64,000 nt of DNA from Halobacteriales archaeon QS_8_69_73 (GCA_003022945.1 PXRZ01000032.1:12076-76075), one strand, 5' to 3'; counted from the first letter of the stretch, positions 34,809-43,757 are shown. Program-made: numbers and translations. Notes: a model not told the origin generated them from the letters alone.

Positions 34809-35603
34809 ATGCGAACACGCTCGGCGCTGGCGGTGTCGGTTCTTCTCGTCTGCGTCCTGCTCGCCGGCTGCTCGGCGCTGCTCGGCGACGGCAACGGCGA
34901 CGGCGCCTCCGTCGGCGGGACGGCCGACCCGACGCCGGACGCCTCGACGTTCGACTACGCCGACGGCTTCGGCCCCGACGGGGTCGTCGACGGGTCGGCG
35001 GCCGTCGAGAGCCACCAGTCGGGGCTCATCGCCGCCGGGAACTACGCGACGGCGTACAACTACACCCTCGACACCGCGGAGGGGACGACGGTCCTCGACG
35101 TCGAGGGACGGGTCGACTTCAATGACACGCGTGTCGGCCAGCAAGTGGTGTTCGACCGGCCGAACGCCAACGGCACCGTCGAGATTTACCGCACCGACGA
35201 CACCCTGTACCGCCGGGTGGAGACGGAAAACGACACCTCGTTCCGGCGGCGAGGGCAGGCCTTCAACGCCGAGAACCTCACCGCGCTCGACCCCGTCCGG
35301 CCGCTACTGTCGAACATCTCCGGCTACGAGGCGTCGGTCGGCGACCGCGACGGCGCCACGGTCGTCGTCTACGAGAAAGACAGCAGCGAGGGGGTCGACT
35401 CCTTCTACGGGGTCCGCGACTCGGCGAACATCACGAGCTTCTCCGGGCGGTTCGCCGTCGACGCCGACGGCGTCGTTCGCTCGGCGAGTTACGAACTCGG
35501 CTACGTCGTCGACGGTGAAGAGCGGACGCTGACCGTCGAGTACACCGTCTCGGCGATCGGGGAGACGTCGGTGTCCGAACCGGACTGGACCGACCGAGCT
35601 TGA
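34809..35603 (+). CDS. Secreted lipoprotein, DUF7537-like (copy 1)
   Basis: 264 residues from ATG 34809. Signal peptide (ALAVSVLLVCVLLAGC, lipobox Cys near 21), then an acidic linker and FDYADGFGPDGVVDGSAAVESHQSGL. Many N-x-T/S sites (YNYTL, FNDTR, ENLTAL) suggest heavy N-glycosylation outside the cell. The same layout recurs in the next gene, so they are tandem paralogues. Function unknown; the fold resembles LolA/LppX-like beta proteins by pattern only. Confidence 0.8.
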   Translation: MRTRSALAVSVLLVCVLLAGCSALLGDGNGDGASVGGTADPTPDASTFDYADGFGPDGVVDGSAAVESHQSGLIAAGNYATAYNYTLDTAEGTTVLDVEGRVDFNDTRVGQQVVFDRPNANGTVEIYRTDDTLYRRVETENDTSFRRRGQAFNAENLTALDPVRPLLSNISGYEASVGDRDGATVVVYEKDSSEGVDSFYGVRDSANITSFSGRFAVDADGVVRSASYELGYVVDGEERTLTVEYTVSAIGETSVSEPDWTDRA

Positions 35604-35712
35604 CCGGCCCCGGCCAGGTTCGACTGGACCGATCAGGCTCAACCAGACCGGACTGGCCCCGACCAGGCGACCGACTCCGACCGGAGCCGACCGGACCTGG
35701 CTCGACCGGAAC
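35604..35712. repeat. Degenerate GACCGG/GACCAGG tract
   Basis: About 105 nt of imperfect repeats around GACCGG, GACTGG and GACCAGG between the two lipoproteins. It begins right at the stop codon of copy 1, whose last codons (DWTDRA) carry the same motif. No gene is present. Confidence 0.5.
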
Positions 35713-35765
35713 ACGGACACGGCGCTGGCGGTGCTACTATACGTGCCCGGCGGGACCGTCGAGCC

Positions 35766-36572
35766 ATGGAGCGTCGTGTCGTCGCCGCCGCCGCGGTCGT
35801 CGTCGTGATCTCGCTCGCCGGCTGTTCGGTGCTGCTCGGCGACGGCGGCGCCGGGCCGTCGACGGCGACGCCAATCCCGGAGCCGACCGCGACGGCGACG
35901 CCGACGCCCGGATCGGCGGCCTTCGACTACCCCGACGGCTACGGACCGGACGGCGTCACCGACGCGACGGCCGCCGCCGAGACCCACGCCGGAACCCTCG
36001 CCGGCTACGACAGTTACCGCATCCGGTTCGACGTCGCCGTCGGGGCAGGCAACGGGACCGAAAGCCGGTTCAGCTACCGGCTGTCGGTCGACCAGACCGA
36101 CGAGACGGCCCTGGAGATCCGCGAGGACGGCGTCGTGACGCGGCGGCAGTACTACGAAAACGACCGGCTGTACGCCAACGTCGAGACCCCGGACGGCGAG
36201 CAGTACAACGCGACGGACGCGCCGTTCGCCCCCGAGGCGTTCGGCGGCGGGGAGTTCATCGACCCGCTGTTCGGCGCCGTCGACTACGGCACCCCGGAGC
36301 GGGTCGAGACGGACAACGGGACCGTCTACCGGTACCGGAGCGAGCGGGTCACCGATCCGAGGGCGATCGTCCCGGGCAACGTCGTCGACGAAGGAATCCG
36401 GCGATTCGACGTCCAGCTGCTCGTCCACGAGGACGGCTACGTCAGGGGCGCCAGATACACCGTCGTCACCGAGGAGGGCACGGAACTGCAGGGGGTCGCG
36501 GTCGTCGACTCCGTCGGCGACGAGCGGGTCGAGCGGCCGGCCTGGTACGACCGGGCCGCCGAGACCGGGTAG
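35766..36572 (+). CDS. Secreted lipoprotein, DUF7537-like (copy 2)
   Basis: 268 residues from ATG 35766. Lipobox LAGC at residues 17-20 after a short hydrophobic signal; a Pro/Thr/Ala linker (TATPIPEPTATATPTPG) precedes FDYPDGYGPDGVTDATAAAETHAGTLAGYDSY. It shares the N-terminal FDY-GPDGV block and Asn-rich beta-strand pattern with copy 1. N-glycosylation sites (NGTESR, YNATDA, NGTVYR) fit an extracellular place. Confidence 0.8.
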   Translation: MERRVVAAAAVVVVISLAGCSVLLGDGGAGPSTATPIPEPTATATPTPGSAAFDYPDGYGPDGVTDATAAAETHAGTLAGYDSYRIRFDVAVGAGNGTESRFSYRLSVDQTDETALEIREDGVVTRRQYYENDRLYANVETPDGEQYNATDAPFAPEAFGGGEFIDPLFGAVDYGTPERVETDNGTVYRYRSERVTDPRAIVPGNVVDEGIRRFDVQLLVHEDGYVRGARYTVVTEEGTELQGVAVVDSVGDERVERPAWYDRAAETG

Positions 36573-36600
36573 CGTTCAGATAACGGACCTGAACTGAGAG
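36572..36600. repeat. Fragment of the GTGTTCAGATAAG repeat terminus
   Basis: GCGTTCAGATAACGGACC just after the lipoprotein stop matches the end of the hairpin-array element family at 16901 with two changes; the rest of such an element is not seen. Confidence 0.4.
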
Positions 36601-36736
36601 CAGTGGCATCGAGGACTTCGAAAGCCCGGCCCCCTTCATCCCGCCCGGCGAGGTGTATTCGGCTGGCCATCGCTCGTTCGAACACCGCTCGGGGCCGACG
36701 GCCAAGCCTCTTGGGGCCGCGGACCCGACGGCCGAC

Positions 36737-36973
36737 ATGGCACGTGAGGTGCGCCACGAAGCGACCGAGCCGGCCGTCTTCGACGCCGACGACCTCGGCG
36801 ACGACGGCGAACTGTACGTCTGCCGCTGTGGGCTCTCGGAGCGGCCGCCGCTCTGCGACGGCTCCCACCGGCGGACCGACGACGAGGCCGACGACGTCGT
36901 CTACCGGTACGACCCGCCCGGTGCCGACGGCGAGCGCCGCGTCGTCGAGTCGCTGGAGTTCGCCGACGAGTAG
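36737..36973 (+). CDS. CDGSH iron-sulfur domain protein
   Basis: 78 residues from ATG 36737. The [2Fe-2S] site reads CRCGLSERPPLCDGSH, the C-x-C-x2-S-x3-P-x-C-D-G-x2-H pattern of CDGSH proteins. Single domain. Archaeal members probably store or transfer Fe-S clusters or electrons; no partner is obvious. It lies 34 nt before the HAD gene on the same strand. Confidence 0.9.
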   Translation: MAREVRHEATEPAVFDADDLGDDGELYVCRCGLSERPPLCDGSHRRTDDEADDVVYRYDPPGADGERRVVESLEFADE

Positions 36974-37007
36974 GGAGAGTTAATCCCGCCGGCCCCGTAC
37001 CGGCGGT

Positions 37008-37796
37008 ATGGACTACGACGGTGCGGTGCTGGACCTCGACGGGACGGTCTACCGCGGCGACCGGCTGCTTTCCGGGGCGGCGACGGCGGTCGAGGAGCTC
37101 CGGGCGGCCGGCGTCCGGACGGTGTTCTTCTCGAACAACCCGACCCGGTCGCGGGCGGAGTACGTCGACCGTCTCGAGGGGTTCGGCATCGAGACCCGCC
37201 CGGCGGAGGTGCTGTCGGCCGGGACGGTGACGACCCGGTATCTCGCCGACGAACACGCCGACGACGCAATCTACCTCGTGGGCGCGCCGGGGCTGCGGCG
37301 ACAGCTGGAAGCCGCCGACATCGAGCTGACGGCGGTGCCGGCCGACGCCGACGTCCTCGTCGTCTCCTACGACCGGGAGTTCGACTACGACGACATGCTG
37401 GCGGGCTACCGGGCGGTCGCGGGCGGGGCGACGTTCTACGGCACGGACCCGGACCGGCTCGTGCCGGCCGAGGAGGGGCTGGTTCCCGGCTCCGGAGCGG
37501 TCGTCGGCGCCGTCGGCGCGGTCGTCGACCGCGAGCCGGAGCGTCTGTTCGGCAAGCCGAGCGAGCCCGCCCGGCGGGCCGCCCTCGACGCGCTCGGGGC
37601 GCCGCCGGAGCGCTGTGTCGTCGTCGGCGACCGCCTGGAGACCGACGTCGCCCTCGGCGAGCGAGCCGGCATGACGACGGTGCTGGTCCGGACCGGCGTC
37701 GAGACCGGGGCCGACCCCGGTTCCGGAGCCGAAAGCGACGTCGAGCCCGACCACGTCGTCGACTCACTGGCCGATCTCGGGGACGTCCTCGGCTGA
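37008..37796 (+). CDS. HAD-superfamily phosphatase (NagD/4-nitrophenylphosphatase type)
   Basis: 262 residues. DLDGTVYRG (motif I, nucleophile Asp9), FFSNNPTRSRAEY (motif II), FGKPSEPARRAALDALG and VVGDRLETDVALGERAGMTTVLV (motifs III/IV). The C2-cap of the NagD branch lies between motifs II and III. Likely dephosphorylates a small metabolite such as a sugar phosphate, glycerol phosphate or pyridoxal phosphate. Ends with an acidic segment. Confidence 0.9.
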   Translation: MDYDGAVLDLDGTVYRGDRLLSGAATAVEELRAAGVRTVFFSNNPTRSRAEYVDRLEGFGIETRPAEVLSAGTVTTRYLADEHADDAIYLVGAPGLRRQLEAADIELTAVPADADVLVVSYDREFDYDDMLAGYRAVAGGATFYGTDPDRLVPAEEGLVPGSGAVVGAVGAVVDREPERLFGKPSEPARRAALDALGAPPERCVVVGDRLETDVALGERAGMTTVLVRTGVETGADPGSGAESDVEPDHVVDSLADLGDVLG

Positions 37797-37843
37797 CCGT
37801 CGCCGCCGGGGGTGCTTATGCCCGTCCGTGTCCTCGCGGGCGC

Positions 37844-38535
37844 ATGGAGACGGACGCGCTCGGCCGCGGCGACGACCTGCTGTTCGTGATGGGGTGGGGC
37901 ACCGGGTCGACGGGACGAACGAGCGGTGGTTCGCCGAGCAGCTCGCGAACGAGGGCTACCGCGTGACGCTGGTCGAACTGCCGACGAACCCGACCAGCTT
38001 CGAGCGGGACTACCTCGTGCCGATGGCGGGCGTCCGCGACGACCTGGAGTCGCCGACCGTCGTCGGCCACAGCGCCGGCGGGCTGGTCGCTGCCCACCTC
38101 GAACCACGGGGTGCCGTCTACGTGAGCCCGTGGTGGGCGTTCTACGGCGAGCGGCTCCGCGGCCGATTACTCGAACTCGGCTCGAAGCTCCCCGTCTCGA
38201 CGCCGCTCGTCCCGGTCGACTTCGGCCGCGAGGAGGTCGGCCCGCGGGTGACCGACCGGGGGTGGCGGCGGATCCCCGACCGCGTCTCGCCGGCGTTCGT
38301 TCGGGAGGTACGCCGTGCGCAGGCGGAGCTGCCGGCGATCGGCGACGACGCGCGGGTCTGCGTGTCGCTGTCCGATACCGTCGTCGGCCTACAAGGCGTC
38401 GGCGACCGCGTGCCCCCGGAGCGGATTCACCTCTACGAGGGCCGCCACGAGCCGTTCACCGCCGCCGACCGGGCGGCCGCCACCGGGGTCGTCACGGAGG
38501 CGCTGTCGGCCGCCGAATCGAGTGTCACCCTCTGA
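37844..38535 (+). pseudogene. Alpha/beta hydrolase, single-base frameshift near the N-terminus
   Basis: ATG 37844 opens METDALGRGDDLLFVMGWG. The rest of the protein (RVDGTNERWFAEQLANEGYRVTLVELPTNPT ... VVGHSAGGLVAAHL, nucleophile Ser in GHSAGG, ... HLYEGRHEPFTAADR) is in another frame. Adding one base near 37900-37904 restores a full ~230-residue esterase-like hydrolase (expected GWGNRVD). So a one-base deletion, real or technical, has broken it. Catalytic Ser and a late His are present. Confidence 0.75.
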
Positions 38536-38540
38536 CGAGG

Positions 38541-38547
38541 ATTTATG
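38541..38547 (+). promoter_or_regulatory. TATA box for the 49-residue gene
   Basis: ATTTATG at 25-31 nt before the ATG at 38572, in a haloarchaeal promoter position. Confidence 0.6.
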
Positions 38548-38571
38548 TGTGAGGGCCCCACAGTAGTACGT

Positions 38572-38721
38572 ATGCCAGGAAGTCACACACCCTACGACTA
38601 CGGCGACGCCGAGACGGAAGCCGTCGGCGAGGTCCCGCCGCAGGAACGCCAGCACGGCCTCGACACGGTCATCGTCGACGGGTCGGTGATGAGCTACAGG
38701 AGCTACGCGACCGACGGGTGA
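38572..38721 (+). CDS. 49-residue hypothetical protein
   Basis: From ATG 38572: MPGSHTPYDYGDAETEAVGE, then VPPQERQHGLDTVIVDGSVMSYRSYATDG. Acidic and Tyr-rich with no shadow-frame bias, and preceded by a well-placed TATA box, so it is probably expressed. No known motif. Its small size may point to a regulatory or accessory peptide, but nothing in the sequence decides this. Confidence 0.55.
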   Translation: MPGSHTPYDYGDAETEAVGEVPPQERQHGLDTVIVDGSVMSYRSYATDG

Positions 38722-38874
38722 CGCCCCGGGGCGGCGCTCCGCTAGCTCTCGGGTAGCCGCTGCCGTCCGCCCCGAGACGAGCACCGCTTCCGGTCGACCG
38801 GACTCTGCCGTCCGCCCCGACGCTCCGACGGCGCTGCATGCCGGCGGCGCCCGCTCCGAGTTCACCGGCGGCAA

Positions 38875-39426
38875 TCAGTGGAACCCGCGGCCGACGTCGC
38901 TGTCCTCGATGAGGTCGTCCAGTTCGCTCGACAGCAGTTCCTCGGCCTCCTCGAAGGTGTCGCCCAGCGTCTCCAGCTCCTCCGGGCGGTCGTACATGTC
39001 GTACTCCATCGGTCCGAAGGCGGGGCTGTCGAGTGCGTCCATCACGTCCTCGAAGAGGGCGTCCGGCGTCGTCGGGGCGTCGGCGTGGGTCTCGAGCACC
39101 GTCTCGAGTTCCTCGGCCCGCTCCCTCGCGGCGTCCTCGTCGTCAACGCCGTCGTTGACGCCGAACAGCCCGTCGGCGTCGTCCGTCGGCAGCAGCGGGT
39201 CGAGTTCGTCGTCGACCTTCCGGGCGACGCGGGAGCCGACCCCCCGCACCTCGTGGGGGTTCTTGGCGAACGTCTTCAGCTGATAGACCCCGGCCGACGG
39301 GTGCCCGAGGAACATGTCCTCGCCGGGCCCGCCGCGGCGGTCGCCGGCGACGGCGCGCCAGCCGCCGGGGTCGGCATCCGACTCGACGACGTCCTCGAGG
39401 ATGTCCTGCCAGTCGCGGACGCGCAT
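38875..39426 (-). CDS. Acidic haloarchaeal hypothetical protein
   Basis: 183 residues from ATG 39426 (MRVRDWQDILEDVVESDADPGGWRAVAG). Very acidic, soluble. GEDMFLGHPSAGVYQLKTFAKNPHEVRGVGSRVARKVDDELDPLLP is a distinctive block that looks conserved, followed by two Asp/Glu-rich helices. I recognise it as a type of protein common to haloarchaea but not its function. Confidence 0.7.
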   Translation of the reverse strand: MRVRDWQDILEDVVESDADPGGWRAVAGDRRGGPGEDMFLGHPSAGVYQLKTFAKNPHEVRGVGSRVARKVDDELDPLLPTDDADGLFGVNDGVDDEDAARERAEELETVLETHADAPTTPDALFEDVMDALDSPAFGPMEYDMYDRPEELETLGDTFEEAEELLSSELDDLIEDSDVGRGFH

Positions 39427-39468
39427 ACTGACGGTAGGTCCGGCGCGGAAAAGAAGCTATCGACCCTG

Positions 39469-39880
39469 TCAATCGTCGAACTCGTCGGCGGTCGCCGGCA
39501 CGGAGCCGGAGCCGGAGTCGGAGCCAGGGACCCCCGACTCGACGGCGTCGAAAGCGGTGTAACCGGCCGTCATCGCGAGCGGCATCCCCGTCGTCCGTGC
39601 GCCGACGGTGGCGGCCCCGACATCGTATACGAGCGGCGCCGCGACGAGCCACGGCCCGATGACGCCGGCGACGACGCTCGCCGCGAACCGCGGCACGTCG
39701 GCGGTGACGATCGAGTAGGCGTCGTCGCCGGCGAGGACCGCTGCCAGGGGGTTCGACCTGACGATCGCGCGGCGGAAGGCGCCGTCGCTCCCGGCGGCGA
39801 GCGGCACCGCGGCGTCGCCACGGCCGCCAGCAGGGCGACGACGTCGACGGCGGCTCGGAGCCGGTTCAGTGACGTGTCCG
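39469..39880 (-). pseudogene. Small membrane protein, one-base frameshift
   Basis: LNRLRAAVDVVALLAAVATP (from about 39868) and, in the next frame, AVPLAAGSDGAFRRAIVRSNPLAAVLAGDDAYSIVTADVPRFAASVVAGVIGPWLVAAPLVYDVGA form one plausible two- or three-span protein; one base appears to be missing near 39810. The start codon is uncertain. It ends at 39469 with an acidic/Ser tail, 42 nt before the next gene's start on the same strand. Confidence 0.5.
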
Positions 39881-39955
39881 GCGGTGCTCGCCGGCAGAAG
39901 GGAACTATTCCCGGCGACCGATAGCGTTTTTCCGCCGAGGGCGCTGGAGGGGGAC

Positions 39956-42637
39956 GTGCAGATACGGGGACCTGTCGTCGAGGCGCGCGAGCCGCGGACC
40001 GTCGAGACCTCCAGCGGGAGTTCGGAGCTGGCGGAGGTGGTCGTCCGGCCCGACCGCGGGGCCGGCGAGCCGGTCCAGGTGACGCTGTGGGGCAAGTGGA
40101 CCGGCACGGCGGAGCTGCTGGAGCCGGGGATGGGGCTGCTGGTCACCGACGCCGACGAGCGGGAGTTCCGCGGCGGGACCCAGTACGCGACGACCGGCGA
40201 CTCCGCCGTCGTCGTCGAGCCCGACTTCCTCGTCGACGTGACCGACGTCCGGGGGTGGGTGCAGTGCCCCCGGATCTACTACCTGAACAAGCTCTCCGGC
40301 GTCCCGCTGAAGTACCCGGTCGCGAGGGGGACGATCGTCCACGAGGTGTTCGGCGACCTACTGCGGGGCCGGGACCTGGAGGACAGCGTCGACGAGCGGG
40401 TCGCGGAGGCGGCCCTCGAGTTGGGCCTGCTCGGGGAGTCCGCCGAGGCCGTCGCCGACGACGTCCGGGCCAACGCCGCCGCCATCGAGGGGTGGCTCGA
40501 GCAGGGGGCGCTAACCGACGAGGACTCCTGGCGCTCCGAGCAGACGCTCGTCTCCGAGCGGTTCGGGATCAAGGGCCGGGCCGACGCCGTCCGCCGGGGG
40601 GCGCCGGTCGAGCTGAAGACCGGCAAGAACACCGGTCGGGAGCCGCGATTTCACGACAAGATCCAGGCGGCCTGCTACGCGCTGCTGCTGGCCGACGACG
40701 TCGCGACGGCGCCGGACACCGGGACGCTGCTGTACACGAAGAACACGACGCTGGACCGCGGCGACGCCTCCGGGGACCTCTCGCCGGCCAAGGACTTCTC
40801 CGTCGGGCCGGGGCTCCTGAAGTACGTCCTCCGGCAGCGCAACGAGATCGCCGCCGCCGAGTACGACCTGACGGTGCCGACGGGGTACGAGGCCGACGCG
40901 AAGTGCGAGTACTGCTTCGAGCGGGACACCTGCATGGTCGTGGCGGGCCGGCTCGACCAGGAGTCGAAGGCCGGCCGCGTCGGCGAGCCGGTGCCCGACG
41001 CCGAGCAAGCGTACTTCGAGCGGCTCTACCGGGCGATCGAGGAGGAGCGCCGCGAGGTCCACGCCGAGTACCGGAAGCTGTGGGAGCAGACCGCCGCCGA
41101 GCGGGTCGACGACGACCGCGCACTCGTCGACCTCGAGCCCGTCGGCCGGGAGTCGCTCGACGGCGGCCGCTGGCGGCTCCGGGCCCGCCGGACCGGCGAC
41201 GCCGTCTCGAAGATCCGCGAGGGCGACCGGGTGCTGGCCAGCGACGGCCACCCGACCCGCGGCACCGCCGAGCTGGCGACCGTCGAGCGGCTCGGCGAGG
41301 AGGTGGTCGTCGTCGCCGACGAGCCCTTCGAACTCCGGCGGCTCGACGTCTACCCCTCGGAGATCGGCGTCGATCGCCAGCTGACGGCGCTGCACGACGC
41401 AATCCTCCGCGGCAACGAGGACCGGAAGGACGTCCTCTTCGGCCGCCGCGACCCCGCCTTCGGCGACGACCGCGGCGTCTACATCGACAACAACGACGCC
41501 CAGAACGAGGCGGTCAACGCGGCGTTGAACGCCCAGGACTTCGCGCTCGTTCATGGCCCGCCGGGGACGGGCAAGACGTACACGCTGGCGCGGACAGTCC
41601 GGGCGCTGGTCGCCGACGGCCGGCGGGTGCTGCTGTCGGCGTTCACGAACCGCGCGGTCGACAACGCGATCGAGGCGCTGGAAGCCCAGGGCTTCACCGA
41701 CGTCGTCCGGTGGGGCTCGGAGTCCGGCGTCCGCGAGGACATGCGGTCCTACCGGCTGGAGCGGGCCGGCGACCCCGAAGAGCGGGCGGCGGCGCTGGAC
41801 GAGGCCCGCGTGGTCGCCGCGACGACGGCGGCCTGCGGCTCGCGGGCACTGAAGGCGCAGTCCTTCGACGTCGCCGTCGTCGACGAGGCCGGCCAGCTCA
41901 CTGAGCCCGGAACCTTCCTGGCGACGAACCTCGCCGACCGGTTCGTCCTCGTCGGCGACCACCGCCAGCTGCCGCCGGTCGTCCGTGCGGAAAACGACCT
42001 CCGGGAGTCGCTGTTCGAGCGGCTCATCGACGACCACCCCGAGGCCGGCGTGATGTTGGACCGGCAGTACCGGATGAGCCAGCGCGTGCAGTACTTCCCG
42101 AGCCGGGAGTTCTACGACGGCCAACTGCGGCCGGCCTCCGGCGAGGTGGCCGGCCGGCGGCTCGCGGACCTGCCGGGCGTCGACCCCGAGGCCTTGCCGC
42201 CGGCGCTGTCCGACCCGGTGTCGTTCGTCGACCCCGACGGGGCTGCGGCGGGCAACTCCAACCCAGCGGAGGCCGACCGGGTCGCCGAGGTCGTCGCCGC
42301 GTTCCGCGCCGCGGGCGTCGACGCCGACGACATCGGCGTCATCGCACCGTTCCGGGCGCAGGTGGCGGAGATATCGAAGCGGCTCGACGCCGTGGCCGTC
42401 GACACCGTCGACCGGTTCCAGGGGTCGGCGAAGGAGGTGATCGTCGTCTCATTCGTGGCGACCGGCGACCTCGACAGCCCCATCTTCGAGGACCACCGCC
42501 GGGTGAACGTCGCGCTGACGCGGGCCAAGCGGGCGCTCGTGCTGGTCGGCGACGAGGCTGCCCTCCGGAGCCGGCCGTTCTACGAGCGGATGCTGGAGTG
42601 GGCTGAGCGGTCGAGCGGTAGCGAGGCCGCCGAGTGA
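39956..42637 (+). CDS. dna2: Dna2-type Cas4-like nuclease fused to SF1 helicase
   Basis: 893 residues from GTG 39956. An N-terminal OB-like part leads to a Cas4/RecB-like nuclease: CPRIYYL near 104, HEVFGDLL, GRADAV, VELKTGK near 219, QAACYALLL, and the cluster cysteines CEYCFERDTC near 317. The helicase follows: GPPGTGKT near 535, DEAGQ near 642, GDHRQLPPVV, DRQYRM and ALTRAKRALVLVGD. This is the archaeal Dna2 plan, acting on flaps and resected ends in replication and repair. Its last residues (ERSSGSEAAE) are encoded by the first copy of a 63-bp tandem repeat. Confidence 0.93.
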   Translation: MQIRGPVVEAREPRTVETSSGSSELAEVVVRPDRGAGEPVQVTLWGKWTGTAELLEPGMGLLVTDADEREFRGGTQYATTGDSAVVVEPDFLVDVTDVRGWVQCPRIYYLNKLSGVPLKYPVARGTIVHEVFGDLLRGRDLEDSVDERVAEAALELGLLGESAEAVADDVRANAAAIEGWLEQGALTDEDSWRSEQTLVSERFGIKGRADAVRRGAPVELKTGKNTGREPRFHDKIQAACYALLLADDVATAPDTGTLLYTKNTTLDRGDASGDLSPAKDFSVGPGLLKYVLRQRNEIAAAEYDLTVPTGYEADAKCEYCFERDTCMVVAGRLDQESKAGRVGEPVPDAEQAYFERLYRAIEEERREVHAEYRKLWEQTAAERVDDDRALVDLEPVGRESLDGGRWRLRARRTGDAVSKIREGDRVLASDGHPTRGTAELATVERLGEEVVVVADEPFELRRLDVYPSEIGVDRQLTALHDAILRGNEDRKDVLFGRRDPAFGDDRGVYIDNNDAQNEAVNAALNAQDFALVHGPPGTGKTYTLARTVRALVADGRRVLLSAFTNRAVDNAIEALEAQGFTDVVRWGSESGVREDMRSYRLERAGDPEERAAALDEARVVAATTAACGSRALKAQSFDVAVVDEAGQLTEPGTFLATNLADRFVLVGDHRQLPPVVRAENDLRESLFERLIDDHPEAGVMLDRQYRMSQRVQYFPSREFYDGQLRPASGEVAGRRLADLPGVDPEALPPALSDPVSFVDPDGAAAGNSNPAEADRVAEVVAAFRAAGVDADDIGVIAPFRAQVAEISKRLDAVAVDTVDRFQGSAKEVIVVSFVATGDLDSPIFEDHRRVNVALTRAKRALVLVGDEAALRSRPFYERMLEWAERSSGSEAAE

Positions 42638-42799
42638 GCGAGCGGGGAACGAAGTGACCCGCGAGGCCGGGCGGTCGAGCGACAGCGAGGCCACCGACTG
42701 AACGAGCGGGGAACGAAATGACCCGTGAAGCGGGCGGCCGAGCGGTAGCGAGACCGCTGAGTGAACGAGCGGGGAACGAAGTGACCCGCGAGGCCGGGC
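42607..42799. repeat. Three tandem 63-64 bp repeats overlapping the dna2 stop
   Basis: AGCGGGGAAC recurs at 42641, 42705 and 42768; the units share GAGCGGTCGAGCGGTAGCGAG and GAACGAAGTGACCCGCGAG with a few changes. The first unit contains the dna2 stop codon. Spacing is head-to-tail with no unique spacers, so it is not a CRISPR array. Confidence 0.8.
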
Positions 42800-42876
42800 A
42801 TGCAAGGGTGGGCGCTCCGGCTGGCGGCGGCACACCGGCGTCAGCCATTTAGCCGTCCCCACCGTCCGTATGAGCC

Positions 42877-43389
42877 ATGAGCGAGGAGGACACGGCCGTC
42901 GGCATGTCGGACATCAGCGACCGGGACTCGAACTCATTGACCGGCATCGTCATCGACGGGCTCATCGGTGCGGTCGGCGGCGCGGTCGGCACCGGGCTGA
43001 TGACGCTCGTGCTGATGGCCGCTTCGACGCTCGGCGCCTTCGATCTTGGCTCCTTCGCGACCCTGGCCGAGACCAGCGGCGTGGCCGTACTGGCGCCCGC
43101 CTACGCCAACGCCATCGGCTACGTCATCTTCCTGCTCGGCGGGATGGTGACGTGGCCGCTGCTGTTCGCCTCCATCGGGCGGTACCTGCCCGGCGACACG
43201 TTCGCCACCGCGGGCGCCTCCTATGGGTTCGTCCTCTGGACGGGGTTCGTGCTCGCCTTCTACACCGGCTACTCCGGGGTCCAGCTGCCGCTGTACGTCG
43301 TTGCGACGCTGCTCGGCCACATCACCTACGGATTCGGCCTCGGATCGGTGCTGGACTACCTCGGCGACCGCGGGGAGCCACTAGTCTGA
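42877..43389 (+). CDS. DUF6789-type membrane protein
   Basis: 170 residues from ATG 42877. Four hydrophobic spans: VIDGLIGAVGGAVGTGLMTLVLMAAS, VIFLLGGMVTWPLLFASIG, SYGFVLWTGFVLAFYTGY and LPLYVVATLLGHITYGFGLGSVLDY. Found widely in haloarchaea with unknown role. Directly after it lies hairpin-rich repeat DNA. Confidence 0.78.
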   Translation: MSEEDTAVGMSDISDRDSNSLTGIVIDGLIGAVGGAVGTGLMTLVLMAASTLGAFDLGSFATLAETSGVAVLAPAYANAIGYVIFLLGGMVTWPLLFASIGRYLPGDTFATAGASYGFVLWTGFVLAFYTGYSGVQLPLYVVATLLGHITYGFGLGSVLDYLGDRGEPLV

Positions 43390-43579
43390 AAACGAGTTCC
43401 TTCGCTCGAGCGTCGGACGCCCGGTCGCTAACCCCCGAGGGGCCGCTTCGAACAGTTCGGTGACCGTCCGGTCGCTACTTCGAGCATCCGCGAGGGAGCG
43501 CCCGGAGGGCGCGACGAGCGGGTCGCGGCAACGAGGCGGCCAGAGGCCGCTGCGTCGCCGTAGCGGGCGCTGACTGGAC
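43390..43579. repeat. Hairpin-rich non-coding stretch
   Basis: No gene supported. Contains perfect hairpins with three-base loops at 43498-43512 (6 bp, loop GGA) and 43536-43550 (6 bp, loop AGA), and CCCC-CGA-GGGG near 43433. Same style as the element at 16901. Confidence 0.55.
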
Positions 43580-43705
43580 GGTATTCGGATAAGCGATAGC
43601 CGGCGAGCCGGCTTCTGCCGATCGGTCAACTCACTCCTGGCGGACTGAAACCACGAGGGCTTTCTCCCGCGTCCCGTTCTCTCGACTCCTTATCTGAACA
43701 CTACC
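43580..43705. mobile_element. Short 126-bp relative of the hairpin-array element
   Basis: Left end GGTATTCGGATAAGC; right end, opposite strand, GGTAGTGTTCAGATAAGGAG. The right subterminal region (CGAGAGAAC, CGGGAGAAAG) matches the left end of the 16901 element, and CTGGCGGACTGAAA lies about 56 bp from its left end as it does from the other's right end, so it is an inverted, internally deleted copy lacking the hairpin array. Confidence 0.65.
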
Positions 43706-43757
43706 GCTGGCTAACGTCAAGCGCCAAAGACGCAAAGCGGCCAGAAGCGCTTGCGGA

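Noticed and set aside
42607-42799. CRISPR array
   Set aside because: Head-to-tail tandem units without unique spacers and no cas genes; the Cas4-like domain nearby belongs to Dna2.
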